A stretch of DNA of 64,000 nucleotides from Pseudorasbora parva. Lineage: Eukaryota > Chordata > Actinopteri > Cypriniformes > Gobionidae. The stretch lies in NCBI RefSeq assembly GCF_024679245.1, contig NC_090185.1:2473464-2537463 (forward strand). Direction: 5' to 3'. Below are positions 11,218-22,035 of the stretch, one piece after another (positions within the stretch are counted from its first letter, which is position 1; every line of letters starts with the position of its first letter). Position numbers and translations under genes: made by a program. The notes under the pieces were generated by a model. It was not told the DNA's origin, made no database searches, and saw nothing but the letters and a program-made list of their open reading frames with translations.

Positions 11218-11445
11218 TTAAAAGGTTAGTTCTCCCAAAATTTTTAATTCTGTCATTATTTCCTCACCCTCATGTCATTCCAAACACACAAGATCATCCT
11301 CGGAACACAATTTATTTTTTATTAAATTTTAGAGCTCTTAGGCCCCTCAATAGACAGCAAATTTAAATAACACTTTCAAGGCACAGACAGGTAGTAAAGT
11401 AAACGTTAATATCGTCCATGTGTCTCCAGGTTTTCAACCTTAAAA
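11218..11445 (+). mobile_element. TTAA-type MITE, left part (common cyprinid repeat)
   Basis: After TTAA at 11218-11221 the sequence reads AAGGTTAGTTCTCCC then TTCTGTCATTATTTCCTCAC, CCTCATGTCATTCCAAAC and TCGGAACACAA. This is a recognisable fish MITE arrangement (TTAAAGG.ATAGTTC.CCCAAA... TCATTCCAAAC...). The opposite end is not visible before the Tc1 fragment at about 11462, so the element is truncated. Confidence 0.6.
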
Positions 11446-11461
11446 GGGGTCTAATCCTATT

Positions 11462-11950
11462 TTATACATTCTGACTTGGGTAGGTGGAGCGTGTCAAAGT
11501 AACATCCACATGGATGGAGGACCCAAGGTTTCCCAGCAGAACATTGGCCAAAGCATCACACTGCCTCCGCCGGCTCGCCTTCTTCCTATAGTGCATCCTG
11601 GGGCCATGTGTTCCCCAGGTAAGCCACACACACACACACACCCGGCCATCCATGTGATGTAAAAGAACACGAGATTCCTCAGACCAGGCCACCTTCTTCC
11701 ATTGCTCCGTGGTCCAGTTCTGATGTTCACGTGCCACTGTTGGTGCTTTCGGTGGGGTCAGGGGTCAGAGGTCACCCTAACTGGTCAATAGCTGTGCCGC
11801 CCCATACGCCCCAAACTGAGATGCTCTGTGTATTCTGACAGCTTTCTATCAGAACCAGCATTAACTTCTGGAGCAGGTTGAGCTCCAGTAGCTCGTCTGT
11901 TTGATCGGACCACACGGGCCAGCCTTCGAGTAAACCCTGAGTTCTGTTCA
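11462..11950 (-). pseudogene. Tc1 transposase fragment, antisense
   Basis: The minus-strand frame reads HQNWTTEQWKKVAWSEES, then a GSV-LW-type stretch. This is the middle of a Tc1/mariner DDE transposase around the second catalytic Asp, here changed to Glu-Glu (SEES instead of SDES). At 11760-11945 the antisense also contains the helix-turn-helix end ([10 protein letters not shown]). The piece lacks terminal repeats. Its 11800-11945 part is homologous to the Tc1 relic inside duplicon copies A-C, where a MITE has inserted. Confidence 0.75.
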
Positions 11951-12125
11951 GTTCATCGTCCTGTATCGTCTACGTTACGTGGTTGTGTTTCTCCTCATGA
12001 TTCTCCTGTGTGTTGTGTGGATTATTAGATTAAAGACGGTTCTTTGAGTTATTTCCTGAGTCGTGGGCTTCACTACAGCCACCGTTGCTGACACTAACAG
12101 TGAATGTTAATCTTCTCCAACTCAT
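11951..12125. repeat. Retroelement-tail-like segment shared by all duplicon copies
   Basis: The sequence (GAGTTCTGTTCAG...ATTAAAGACGGTTCTTTGAG...TTGCTGACA) is repeated at about 25864-26035, 42805-42990 and 62305-62480. ATTAAA followed by a short U5-like stretch and a ...CA end resembles the right half of an LTR, but the left half is not visible. The LTR identity is tentative; the repetition in the four copies is certain. Confidence 0.4.
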
Positions 12126-13567
12126 TTAACTTCTTAATCCGCACCGGATCGTGGGCGGGGCGTCTGACGCAAGTGGGCGTGTCTCTACTTATAATTACTT
12201 TTGTTTTATACAAACTGTTCAATCAACTATCACAAACTATGCATCATTTGAAAGCTAAAACACTCAAGATTCATGTTCTGAACTCGTTTTTGCAATAAAT
12301 ACACCAGAGAGGAAAGGGTTAAATTAAATGCTAAAGCAGTGGCTATTTAAACATTAGCATAATGAACGCGGTACTCATCTTTCATCTCCTGACGTTCAGA
12401 TCAGATCGGACGAATCCACGAAACAACAGCATACATGTCTGTGTAAGAGTCCACTCTTCAAAATGCATCCCACTTTTAATCCAAAACAACGAAAAAATAA
12501 GGGGAAAAAACTAAAAATCCTCCGTTGTTTGCATAAGCGTTTTGTGTTAAGAGTAATCAATCATGTCCATTTTCAATGAAATAGCGATTGTAAGCCTTAT
12601 TTTGACAATCTCCCCTGTACTGTGGACTGTTCCGGTCTTGTTAAACCCTCCCAGGTCTCTCTCCTTCAATCAAAAGCTGACTAGGACACATAAATAGAAA
12701 GGGAGCGCGTCACTGGGTGATACATCTGTCAGTCAAACTCGCCGGTTGTTTTAGTTGGATAAGCCATTCAATGCCTAGCCAATGCATAGCCAGCATAGAT
12801 TTGATTGATGGATGTAGTAACGAATCAAAAGACAATATTTTGCGTAGTTTCTGTAAGAGACGTCGTAAGAAGCATTGGTGAATACCTCATGCTTACTTAG
12901 CTGTTACTTAGCGTCGTCTCCACAGTATTCATTCATCGTATCCAGCGCCTGCCAGTGTAAGCGCACACACTTACACACAACGCGCAGACTAAATAAGAGA
13001 CTGTTTTTATCAACTAAATGAGTTTTTTTACACTTGTAAATTCTGTAAATAGTTGTTTTAGTTATCAGGGACTGCAAATGCATTATAATTAGCAGTTTAT
13101 TGCAGATTTATTTGAATAAAAACTACTCTTTACTATTACACAAATGTTCTAATATAATTGGACTTTATTGAAAGGACGCCCAGTCTTTTTTGACATAAAA
13201 GCTTACAGAAGCTACATTTTTGAGAGAATCGTCCTCAAATTTTAATCAAAGCATGATCAGACATTCAGTTTTATATTTAGGTTATTTTCAGGGCATAAAA
13301 ATTAAAATCTAATATTTTTTTCCATAAGGAAATAATAAAAAAATAAAAACGTGAGTCACTTACATGCATATTTCCCCTTGTTTTAATCTGTCCCTATACT
13401 ATTTGAGTTATTATGACTTTTGGGTAACATAATTTAAAGTGTCTAGTTTAAAATAAGACCACATTTATGGATATAGACCATAGGGTTTAAGAGCTGCAGA
13501 CATTTTTATTTGGAGTATGTCATTTTTTTATTTATTTCTCAGCACAGGGCGAGGGTTAAGAGGTTAA
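12126..13567. mobile_element. TTAA-flanked DNA element, 1,434 bp (piggyBac-like, non-autonomous)
   Basis: TTAA occurs at 12126-12129 and 13564-13567. The ends are inverted repeats: the left begins CTTCTTAATCCGCACC and the reverse complement of the right begins CCTCTTAACCCTCGCC. The three paralogous copies at about 26060, 43010 and 62510 have the uninterrupted empty site ATTTAACCAGTAATTTATC, which proves the insertion and its boundaries. No transposase frame longer than about 65 codons is present. Confidence 0.85.
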
Positions 13568-14089
13568 CCAGTAATTTATCACATGATACAGAACAGAAGC
13601 AACTGAAGCCATAAAAACACATTTAAAACTCACCAACCAGACGCCACAAGCAGAGCAAAAGTAATTTGAGGAACATTTTCTTCATCGGTGCACTGAAAAG
13701 CCCACGATAGCGACTCTTAAAATGGCTGCTAACCCTCAGATTGATCTGAAACACTGAACTGTGATATTTATCTGGTTGTGTGTGAATCCTCCCCTAACCT
13801 CAGTAAGTTTCCACTCACACATCCGTCTCCTTTAACATCACGGAAATCAACACGCTTTTGCTGATCTTACGTTTTCAATTGAATTCTGGCCCTGAATGCA
13901 AACTAATATCAGAAGAGTGAAATATTGGATTAGATATCTGTCTCTACTGGAGTGTTATTTAGTGCTGTAAGCTGTCAATCATATCTGACCTCTGACCTGT
14001 GACTCTTATTTGACTTTATTTCATAGTAGTAATTTGAAATTTTACTGTAATATCATAAACAGTGCATCACTCTCGCTGGCTCACACATG

Positions 14090-14091
<2 letters not shown>
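13568..14091. repeat. Duplicon right-end module (first copy)
   Basis: This stretch is homologous to 26060-26360, 43010-43300 and 62500-63010. The first and last copies share the longer version that continues through GTTTTCAA...GAATTCTGGCCC into the (CA)n tract. The other two switch to CCTAAACCTACCCA plus (CA)n after GCTGATCTTA. No gene is seen. Confidence 0.7.
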
Positions 14092-14154
<63 letters not shown>

Positions 14155-14246
14155 TGTGAAATGTGGGTACATTCCATAGGCGTAATGGTTTTTATACCGT
14201 ACAAACCGTATTTTCTATCCCCCCACACTGCCCCTAAACCTACCCA

Positions 14247-14284
<38 letters not shown>

Positions 14285-14382
14285 CTCCTAAACCTACCCA
14301 TCACACACACACACACACACGCACACACAGCTCCTAAACCTACACATCACACGCACACACACACAGCTCCTAAACCAACCCA

Positions 14383-14432
<50 letters not shown>

Positions 14433-14530
14433 CTCCTAAACCTACCCATCACACACACACACACACACGCACACACAGCTCCTAAACCTACACATCACAC
14501 GCACACACACACAGCTCCTAAACCAACCCA

Positions 14531-14565
<35 letters not shown>
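14092..14565. repeat. (CA)n microsatellite in a higher-order repeat with CCTAAACCTACCCATCACA
   Basis: Long pure CA tracts alternate with the unit AGCTCCTAAACCTACCCATC. A block at about 14283-14384 (three unit variants, with GCACACACAG and CACACGCACACAC interruptions) is repeated nearly exactly at 14431-14540, so the array has a higher-order period of about 148 bp. The non-CA unit derives from a common fish repeat seen more fully at 14160-14250 and 22684-22760. Confidence 0.85.
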
Positions 14566-14566
<1 letters not shown>

Positions 14567-14901
14567 CGGCATCGAGCCACTGAGGACACCGTGGATGAAT
14601 TTGATTTTTGAAGGGAATGTGGTCAGTACAACGCTGAAATTGTACCCACTAACCATTCAGAAACTTCCAGGTATAATTCTGTGTCCAACTCTGTTGCAAA
14701 CATATAAGGCTGCACTCCACAACTGGTTATTTCTGTCACTTTAGAGTGAGATTTGTTTTGTTCTTGTATCCGTAGCTTGTGTAAATAATCTGAGCTCTTC
14801 TGGAAGGGGGCGGGGAGCAGCAGCTCATTTGCATTTAAAGGGACACCCAAGCTCACACCAGATAGGGGCAGATTTGACAAGCTATGCTAAACGATCTAGC
14901 A
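14566..14901. other. Unassigned spacer
   Basis: Non-coding spacer between the CA array and the small hAT MITE. No recognisable element or gene. Confidence 0.4.
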
Positions 14902-15027
14902 CAGTGATTCTCAAACCTGTCCTGGAGAACCACCAGCCCTGCATGTCTTGCAGTCTCTACTAATGAGCTCATGAGTTAGGGTTGATAGATGGCTGGTGGT
15001 ACTCCAGGAGAGAATTGAGAACCACTG
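14902..15027. mobile_element. Small hAT MITE, 126 bp
   Basis: The left end is CAGTGATTCTCAAACC and the right end is TTGAGAACCACTG, an inverted repeat of the CAGTGGTTCTCAA type known from hAT elements. The flanks ATCTAGCA and ATCTAGGG form a slightly decayed 8-bp target duplication (6 of 8 identical). The interior contains the familiar TGGTACTCCAGGA / CCTGGAGAACCACCA inverted subterminal words. Confidence 0.75.
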
Positions 15028-15062
15028 ATCTAGGGGTTATTTCCCATTGTCTCAAGCAGTAG

Positions 15063-17593
15063 TTCAAGTTCAATTTTATTTATATAGCACATTTCCCACA
15101 GCCCCCAGGCTGACCAAAGTGCTTTACAGAAGGTCAAAAATAGCATACATACATAAAAATAAAACCAGAACAGAGTAAAAGATAAGTCAAACACATCAGG
15201 GTAATCAGTACGCTAAAGAAAATAGAAAAGTTTTTAACAGTGACTTAAAAATAGACAGCATAGGGGCCAGCCTGATCTCTAAAGGCAGGGTATTCCAGAG
15301 TCGTGGCCCTGCTACCGCAAATGCACGCTCACCTCTACGCTTCAGTCTAGCGCGTGGAACGACCAGCAAAGCATGATCACAAGAACGGAGTCTTCTGGAA
15401 GGAGTATAGGAGTGAAGGAGTTCAGATAGATAGACAGGCGCTTTGTTATGAAGGGATTTATAGACGAAGAGGAGAGTTTTAAAATCTATTCTCTGACCAA
15501 TCGGCAGCCAATGAAGTGATCTAAGAATAGGAGTGACATGTTCATATTTACGACGCTTTAAAAGAAATCTGGCAGCAGCATTTTGGACAAGCTGAAGTCG
15601 TGCAATTTGAGATTTAGATATACCGCAATATAAAGAATTGCAGTAATCTAGACGCGATGTAACAAACGCATGAACAGCCATTTCTAGAGTTTTCGGGGAG
15701 AGAAAGTTTTTAATTTTAGACAGAAGACGAAGCTGATAAAAACTAGATCCAATGACAGAGGAGATATGTCTGTCAAATTTTAAATGCTGGTCAAAAATAA
15801 TACCTAGGTTTTGGACCCTTGTCGATCTAAAAGCGGATAAACTTTCTAGCTCAGGGCTTATATGCTGAGTGTTGTCATTGGGACTGAATACAATGACCTC
15901 AGTTTTGTCCTCGTTTAAGAAGAGGAAGTTTTGGGCTAGCCATAATTTAACCTCCTCTAAACAATGGAGAAGAGAGGTGATCACAGTTGGAATTATTTTT
16001 CTTGACAGGAAGTTAGATTTGAGTGTCATCTGCGTAGAAATGAAAGGACACACCATGCTTTCTTAGAATATAGCCCAGAGGCAGCATGTACAGAGGAAAT
16101 AAAGAGGGTGCTAAAACAGAGCCTTGAGGGAGGCCACAGGTCAGAGGGGTGGGAGAGGAGGAAAAATTGCCCAGTTTCACTGAAAACTTTCTGTCAGATA
16201 GGTAAGAATGAAACCATTTCAGAGCATTTGCTTTTAGGCCTACCCAGGACTCTAGTCTAGATAATAGTAAGGAGTGGTCTATGGTATCAAAAGCAGCCGA
16301 CAGATCTAAGAGAATAAGAACCACAGAGTCCCCAGAATCAGTGGAGATGTAGATGTCATTAACAACTCTCAGAAGGGCAGACTCAGTGCTGTGAGCGGAT
16401 TTAAAACCAGACTGAAAAACCTCATGACTAGAATTGCTAGACATAAAGTGTTGAAGTTGATTCAGCACAATTTTCTCTAAAACTTTTGAAATAAAAGGCA
16501 GAACAGAAATGGGACGAAATTTTTTTAGGACAGTGGGGTCCAGAGAAGACTTCTTGAGTAGAGGAGTGACTGTAGCGACTTTAAGGTCAGCAGGAACAGA
16601 ACCTGTTAGGAGACACTTATTAACAAGAGATAGCAGACCAGACCCAATCGAATCAATAATCAATTTAAAAAATTTGGGGTGAATAATATCGCCAGGACAA
16701 AAGGAAGGTTTAATTTTGTCAATAACTTCCTTCAACTCCTGGAGATTGATGGGTTCAAAAGTGTCCAGAAATACATAGGCGGGTGACATGATTGCAGAAT
16801 TAGCTAACGTTAAGGTGGGACGGACGTCAAGTCTTAAGTTTGTAATTTTGTCATTGGAGACAGTGAAAATGGAGACATTTTCACAGAGAGCATCAGAAGC
16901 CACCGGTGGGGTGTTCACGGAAGGATTGGTAACAGATTGAATAATAGAAAACAGAACCTTAGGTTTAGAGTGATTAGTTTCAATTAATTTGGAGAAGTAT
17001 GCAGCTTTAGCAGACTTGGCCGCAGCCTGGTATGATATAAGCGAGTCTCTGAACATTTGAAGAGAGATATGCAGCCTGTCTTGTTTCCATTTACGTTCTG
17101 CCTTCCTGCAATTTTGTCTCAAAAGGCGGGTAGCAGAGTTTTGCTACAGTATAGTTTTAGATTTCAGTTTGTGAGGCTTAAGTGGTGCAGTTGCATTTGC
17201 TACCTTAAGCCAGACAGAGTTCAGGAGGCTCAGATGTTGATCAGCATCCAAGTCAAGAAATGGTTGATCCAAATTTAATTGTGAGGAACAATACTCTTCA
17301 AATCACAAGTTGAAATTTATGCTAAACTGAGGAGAATAGAAACGAGAAAGATTAACAGTTGTACTAGAAGAAAGTGACAGCTCTGGAAGGGATAGTGTGA
17401 ATAATATAGGCTTATGATCAGAAATCATAAAATCTGAGAGCACAACATCTGTCACATCAAACCCATATGAGAGTACAAGGTCCAACGTATGACCCAAAAT
17501 ATGTGTAGAGTCACTGATCCACTGTGAGAGATTAAAATCATTAATAATGTTAAGAAACTTGTGTGAAGTACTCTTAAAATATACTGGAACATT
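15063..17593 (-). mobile_element. L2-type LINE, antisense, 5'-truncated
   Basis: On the minus strand the element ends at about 15063 with AAAGCACTTTGGTCAGCC...GTGCTATATAAATAAAATTG, the L2 style of 3' UTR. Its 5' truncation point lies at about 17593, where the duplicon sequence TTAAATACACTTAATAAAA resumes (compare 26595 and 43530). It carries partial endonuclease and most of the reverse transcriptase, but is broken by frame changes. It is a different L2 subfamily from 29003-34260. Confidence 0.85.
15205..17593 (-). pseudogene. L2 LINE ORF2 remnant (endonuclease C-terminus plus RT)
   Basis: There are three open segments. At 17605-17303 is the endonuclease end (TLDLVLSYGFD, SDHKPILFTL). At 17122-16013 are the linker and RT ([61 protein letters not shown]). 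At 16056-15205 is the C-terminus ([25 protein letters not shown]). The frame breaks just after the YADD box and again between endonuclease and linker (about 17300-17120). Catalytic residues that can be seen are intact, but the ORF is not translatable as one protein. Confidence 0.85.
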
Positions 17594-18105
17594 ACTTAAA
17601 TACACTTAATAAAATTAAAGAAAAATTAAAAATTAAAGAAGTATACTTCTTTTTGCTAAGGGTTGTGTGGAGTGGAAGATATGAGCTTCTTATCAGAAAG
17701 ATAAAATGAAGAGACGCTTCAGCCACAAACTACTGACACGCACAGAGACGACAAACATCCAGCAGACGGTTTATCCACCCGCCAGATCAGACCAGACACA
17801 CTGATGTTTGAACAGATAAAATTAAAGGAAAAAACATCACATGACTAATTTGACTCAAAAGCCAGTAAGTCACATGTATAATGGTGGGGGGTGGGGGTGA
17901 CCTACCAGCACAGCACAAGGAGATTTCATATTATTTATATATCTTTCCTTTTACATTTTACATGAGTTTTTATTTTTGAAGGAAAATAAATTTTCCCCCA
18001 TTTTTTGGGAGCTTGAGGGTCCTTGATAACATAACCATTATAGAAAAAGTTTTATTTGGTCAAATATCAATCGCAAACGGTTCAAACAAATCACAAACAA
18101 TAAAT
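17594..18105. repeat. Module preceding the Tc1 insertion, copy 1
   Basis: This AT-rich segment of about 510 bp (TTGCTAAGGGTTGTGTGGAG ... CGCAAACGGTTCAAACAAATC) recurs at about 26595-27088 and 43530-44022 with only small changes. It contains no gene. It is always followed by the same Tc1 copy, so it defines the left part of the duplicated block. Confidence 0.8.
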
Positions 18106-18240
18106 CAGTCCGATCAGGCATAACATTATGACCAGTGAAGTGATAAACTCTCTTACTAACAGCTCCTGTTAGTGAGTGAGATATATTAGGCAGCGAAATA
18201 ACATTTTGTCCTCAAAGTTGATGTATTAGAAGCAGGAAAA

Positions 18241-18480
18241 ATGGGCAAGCGTAAGGATTTGAGCGAGTTTGGCCAGATTGTGACGGCTAGACGACTGGGT
18301 CAGACCATCTCCGAAACTGCAGCTCTTGTGGGCTGTTCCCAGTCTGCAGTGGTCAGTATCTATCAAAAGTGCTACAAGGAAGGAACAGTGGAGAACCGGC
18401 CACAGGGTCAAGGCTCATTGATGCACGTGGGGAGCGAAGGCTGGCCCATGTGGTCCGATCAAACAGACGAGCGACTGGAG
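18241..18480 (+). pseudogene. Tc1 transposase N-terminus (block 1)
   Basis: The frame begins [20 protein letters not shown], then [19 protein letters not shown], the paired HTH DNA-binding region of Tc1 transposases. Compared with blocks 2 and 3 it has lost 10 bp in the GRPR (AT-hook-like) region near 18411, which shifts the frame. The DIRS insertion then separates it from the DDE catalytic domain. Confidence 0.85.
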
Positions 18481-18529
18481 CTTTGGTATAATGGCTGGGG
18501 TGACTTGAGGTGGGTGGGGTTTCTTCGGG

Positions 18530-19560
18530 GAACCAACCCCCTAGGGCTCCTTCCCCTCTAGCGCACTGCAAGATGTGCAGCTTCTGGATGGAATTGCTGG
18601 TCCTTCTTATGGGGGAACCTAGTATTTCATTCAGGGCTCCAGCTGAGGATCAGATGTCAATCGCTGCATCGGAGAGAGGGCTGTTGGGCTCTGGGAATGA
18701 AGATGTTTCTGAGCCCACTGTAATGGTGTGTGCTTTGCTGAATCAGATTCAGAGTCAACAGCCATGCTTTCCTGGGATCAATCCCAGATGTGCATGTAAA
18801 ACTTGTTAGTATGGAACTACTTTGGAATTGGAATGCCAAAGGGGCCAGAACTGCATAAGTTTTTTCTCCCTCACTAGCCTCCTTGGTGGGGTGGGTGTAC
18901 GCAGACCACCTCCGCCCTGCACTCTTAATACATGAGAGTAGTTCTGAGTCGGGGTTGAGCTGCGCATGTTGACTAACCGAGATCAGGTCATGGCGCAGGC
19001 CCTCGGCCAGACGATGTCCACCTCTGTGGTCCAGAAACGCCCCCTGGCTTGCCTTGCTGAGAGGTGAGTGGTCGTCAAAGTACGCTTCACGATGCTCCCA
19101 TCTCACAAGGTGGCCATTTCTGCGACACTGTTGAGAACTGAGCCCAGCAGTTCTTAGCAGTCGGTAGCGGGCTGGGCTGCGCCTCAGTCTGCTTGTCGCC
19201 AAGGGCGTAGCCCCTGCAAAAAAAAAAAAAAACCCTCGGCACAGTCTGCTCTACTGTGTTCGCTGCAGAGAGACGACGCCACCTGTCTACTGCTGTTTAA
19301 GCAGTCGGTGAAACATCACCTCTGAGACAGGTGACCTGGGGATGGGCGGGGCTGCTTTTCCCCGGAGGAGGGCCGGGTGGAGAAGGTTTGAGTCTAAATT
19401 CTGTTCTGCCGCTGGTCACAACCAGTGGTACCCAAATTCTCAAATTAAAATAAAAGAGCAGTTCCTCTATCTCTGGGTCCTCAGGGGGCTTGGAGAGTTG
19501 TGACCGGTCAAACGCTGGACCAGACTCATCCTCCTCCTCCTCTTTCGCCAGCAGGCAGCA
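18530..19560 (+). pseudogene. DIRS gag-like ORF relic (block 1)
   Basis: Recognisable pieces are SFRAPAEDQMSIAASERGLL (about 18620-18680), DQVMAQALGQTMST (about 18978-19022) and a later basic, Pro/Arg-rich stretch. Stops and frame changes separate them. An A homopolymer of about 15 bases at 19218 lies within the former ORF and is conserved in all three blocks. The assignment rests on similarity to other fish DIRS first ORFs from general knowledge. Confidence 0.6.
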
Positions 19561-19739
19561 GCGGATGATGCAGGGATGCACCACAGCCTCCTTGCAGGAC
19601 CCTCTCCCCTCCGTGGAATCAGGTATGTGTTGCAGAGCACATTCACACCCCACTGTGGGCCGCCTCCACGAGAGAGCCCCAGGCCAGTGGCTGTATTCTA
19701 CCTTGCTGCCCCACGGTAGGTATGCCGGTGGTCCTGATG

Positions 19740-20510
19740 ATCCCACTTGTTCGGTCTCTGCGAGCCTGGCTAGAGCTCCCAGTCCGTCCCGTGGGTTCAT
19801 TCGGGCCATCAGGCTCAGCTATGCGATTTAATTCGCCAGCGTCCCCCCAAGTTCACAGGCGTTCGCTTCACCTCGGTGAAAGCTGTAGACGCCCATGTCC
19901 TGTGTGCGGAGGTCGCAGTCCTACTGGTGAAGGACGCGATAGAGCCGGTCCCTCCAGCCGATATGAAGACATGCTTCTGCAGCCCGTCTTCATTGTACCC
20001 AAGAAAACCAGAGGGTTATGGCCAGTCTTGGACCTGCGAGTTCTGAATCGGAGACTTCACAGGTTATCGTTCAAGATGCTCACGCAGAAAAGCATTTTTG
20101 AGTGCATCCGTCCCCAAGATTAGTTTGCAGCGTTTGACCTGAAGGACGCGTACTTTCATGTCTCGATTCTCCCCCGACACAGGCTGTTCCGGCTCTGTGT
20201 TCGAGGGGCGAGCATATCAGTACAAAGTCCTGCCCTTCGGGCTGGCCTTGTCCCCCCGTGTCTTTACGAAAGTCGTGGTGGGGTGCCACGTACAACACTG
20301 CAACCGTTGCGTACATCAACCGCCACGGTGGTCTATGCTCCTGTCACATGTCACAACTCGCCCCCCATCTCCTCCTCTGGAGTCAGAAGTGTCTGAGGCG
20401 CTTCAGGCCATTCATGTCCCTGCTGGGCGCAACCGTTTGGCCGAAGAGCTGTCATGAGCTGCGCTCCCGGGAGAGTGGCGACTCCACCCCCAGGTGGTCC
20501 AGCTGATTGG
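19740..20510 (+). pseudogene. DIRS reverse transcriptase / RNase H relic (block 1)
   Basis: RT motifs visible are PVFIVPKKTRGLWPVLDLRV, then a stop, FAAFDLKDAYFHVSI, and YQYKVLPFGLALSPRVFTKV. The sequence then jumps into RNase H end motifs (TATVAYINRHGG in shifted frame). The catalytic YxDD region and most of RNase H are deleted between about 20275 and 20290. The remaining text is broken by stops and frameshifts, so it is dead. Confidence 0.8.
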
Positions 20511-20859
20511 GTTCAGTTCAGGTGGCACAGGTCAACCTGGTTGCCTCCCAGAAACGTCCCATTGCCAGTGGTTTTATTCGCTGACCGAGGGTTCACTCGG
20601 CAAGGATGCACTTGTGCACAGCTGGCTCTGGGCCTGCGGAAATATGCGTTTTCCCCCAGTGAGCCTACTTGCACAGACACTGCACAGACACTGTGCAAGG
20701 GTATTGGCCCCATCGGACCTGGTTCCCAGAATTCATGCTCCTCACGACAGCCCCTCCTTGACCTATTCCTCTGAGGAAAGATCTAACTCAGAGATGGGGC
20801 ACCCTCTGGCAACCTCTTCCAGACCTCTGGAAACGTTATGTCTTGTCCCTGGACAGGAC

Positions 20860-21640
20860 GCGGAGGTTCTAGGGGACTTACCCCAAGAGGTAGTAAACAC
20901 CATCACTTCGGCTAGAGCACCGTCTACAAGACAGGCCTATACCTTGAAGTGGAACCTGTTCGTCGATTGGTGTTCTTCCCAGAGAAGATCCCCGAAGGTG
21001 TTCGATCACGTCTGTGCTTTCCTTCCTGTAGCAGGGGTTGGAGCGTAGGCTGTCGCCCTCCTCTCTGTTACGTTGCTGCTATTTCCATTGTCACGCATGT
21101 ATGTAAGTCTGTTGGGAAGCACGACCTGGTCGTCAGGTTCCTTAGGGGGGCGAGACGGTTAAATCCTCCTCGACCTCCCTCCATACTCTCTTGGGATCTT
21201 GATGGTGCTCTGAGTGCTCCGGTGTTCTGAGCACTTCAGATTGTCCTGTTTGAGCCCTTGCAGTCAGCAGAGCTTAAGATTCTGTCCATGAAGACTTTGC
21301 TGTTGGCTGCATTGGCCTCCATCAAGAGGGTAGGGGACCTGCAGGCACTTCGGTCGACGAATCGTGCCAGCAGTTCAGGCCGGGTGATGCCCACGTGGTA
21401 CTGAGACCCGGCCTGGCTACGTGCCCAAGGTTCCCACCACTCCCTTCAGGAATCAGGTGGTGAACCTGCAAGCGCTGCCCCTGGAGGAGGCAGACCCAGC
21501 CCTAGCTTTTGCTCTGTCCCGTCCGCTCTGTGGACCTATGAGCGGGTCATGCAGAACAGCAGTGATGGGATTGTCTGTGTGAGCCCTGTCTCATCAGGTA
21601 AGAGAGTTCAGGAGGCTCACACAGGGCACTGGAAGGGGGA
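20860..21640 (+). pseudogene. DIRS tyrosine recombinase relic (block 1)
   Basis: The N-terminal core-binding region is visible (LPQEVVNTITSARAPSTRQA then YTLKWNLFVDWCSSQ at about 20877-20980). The later part runs through multiple frames up to about 21640 (for example FRNQVVNLQALPLEEADPAL). The catalytic HxxR...Y box does not appear before the non-coding end, so the C-terminus was deleted. Confidence 0.7.
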
Positions 21641-21659
21641 ACAGGCCATGGCCCTTTGT

Positions 21660-22035
21660 TAGGGATTCCTATTCGTCGGTACTCCGACGTGGCGTTGAGA
21701 GTGACCGACTGAATGGGAACGTCTCGGTTACATATGTAACCCTTGTTCCCAGAAGGAGGGAACGGAGACGCCATGTCCTCTGTACCCTGCTGGGGTGCCA
21801 ATTCACCTACTCGGCTCCTCAGCAAAAGACTAATTTGATAAAAGCACCTGTGCCTCATTTATACCCGCGCTGCGTGGCATGAGCAGCTGGTGCAATCATT
21901 GCATGCCAATGTGCATTGGCTCGTTTAGTTACACTCAAAGTAGATTGGCTCTCGCTAGCGAGATTCCTATTCGTCAGTACTCCGACGTGGCGTTCCCCTT
22001 TAGGGAACGAGGGTTACATACGTAACCGAGACGTT
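21660..22035 (+). repeat. DIRS internal complementary region and right terminal repeat
   Basis: At 21668-21722 is CTATTCGTCGGTACTCCGAC...GACTGAATGGGAAC; at 21962-22035 is a related CTATTCGTCAGTACTCCGAC...TTACATACGTAACCGAGACG. Both contain a near-palindromic TTACATA(C/T)GTAAC core. In DIRS elements such paired repeats let a linear RNA copy be completed into a circle. Confidence 0.65.

Larger units (their letters stand above)
18481..22035 (+). mobile_element. DIRS-type retrotransposon inside Tc1 (block 1)
   Basis: In order it contains gag relics, RT/RNase H relics, a tyrosine-recombinase relic, an internal complementary region (about 21660-21790) and the right terminal repeat (about 21960-22035, ending CATACGTAACCGAGACGTT). 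The sequence at 21668-21722 is the inverse of the left terminus seen at 27508 and 44441; this outside-in complementarity is typical of DIRS circles. The left terminus is deleted in this copy. There is no target duplication beyond the shared GTT. Confidence 0.8.

Noticed and set aside
14062..14476. Open frames made of Thr-His or Cys-Val repeats
   Set aside because: They are translations of (CA)n microsatellites, not proteins. The same applies at 26352, 35158, 43292 and 62888.
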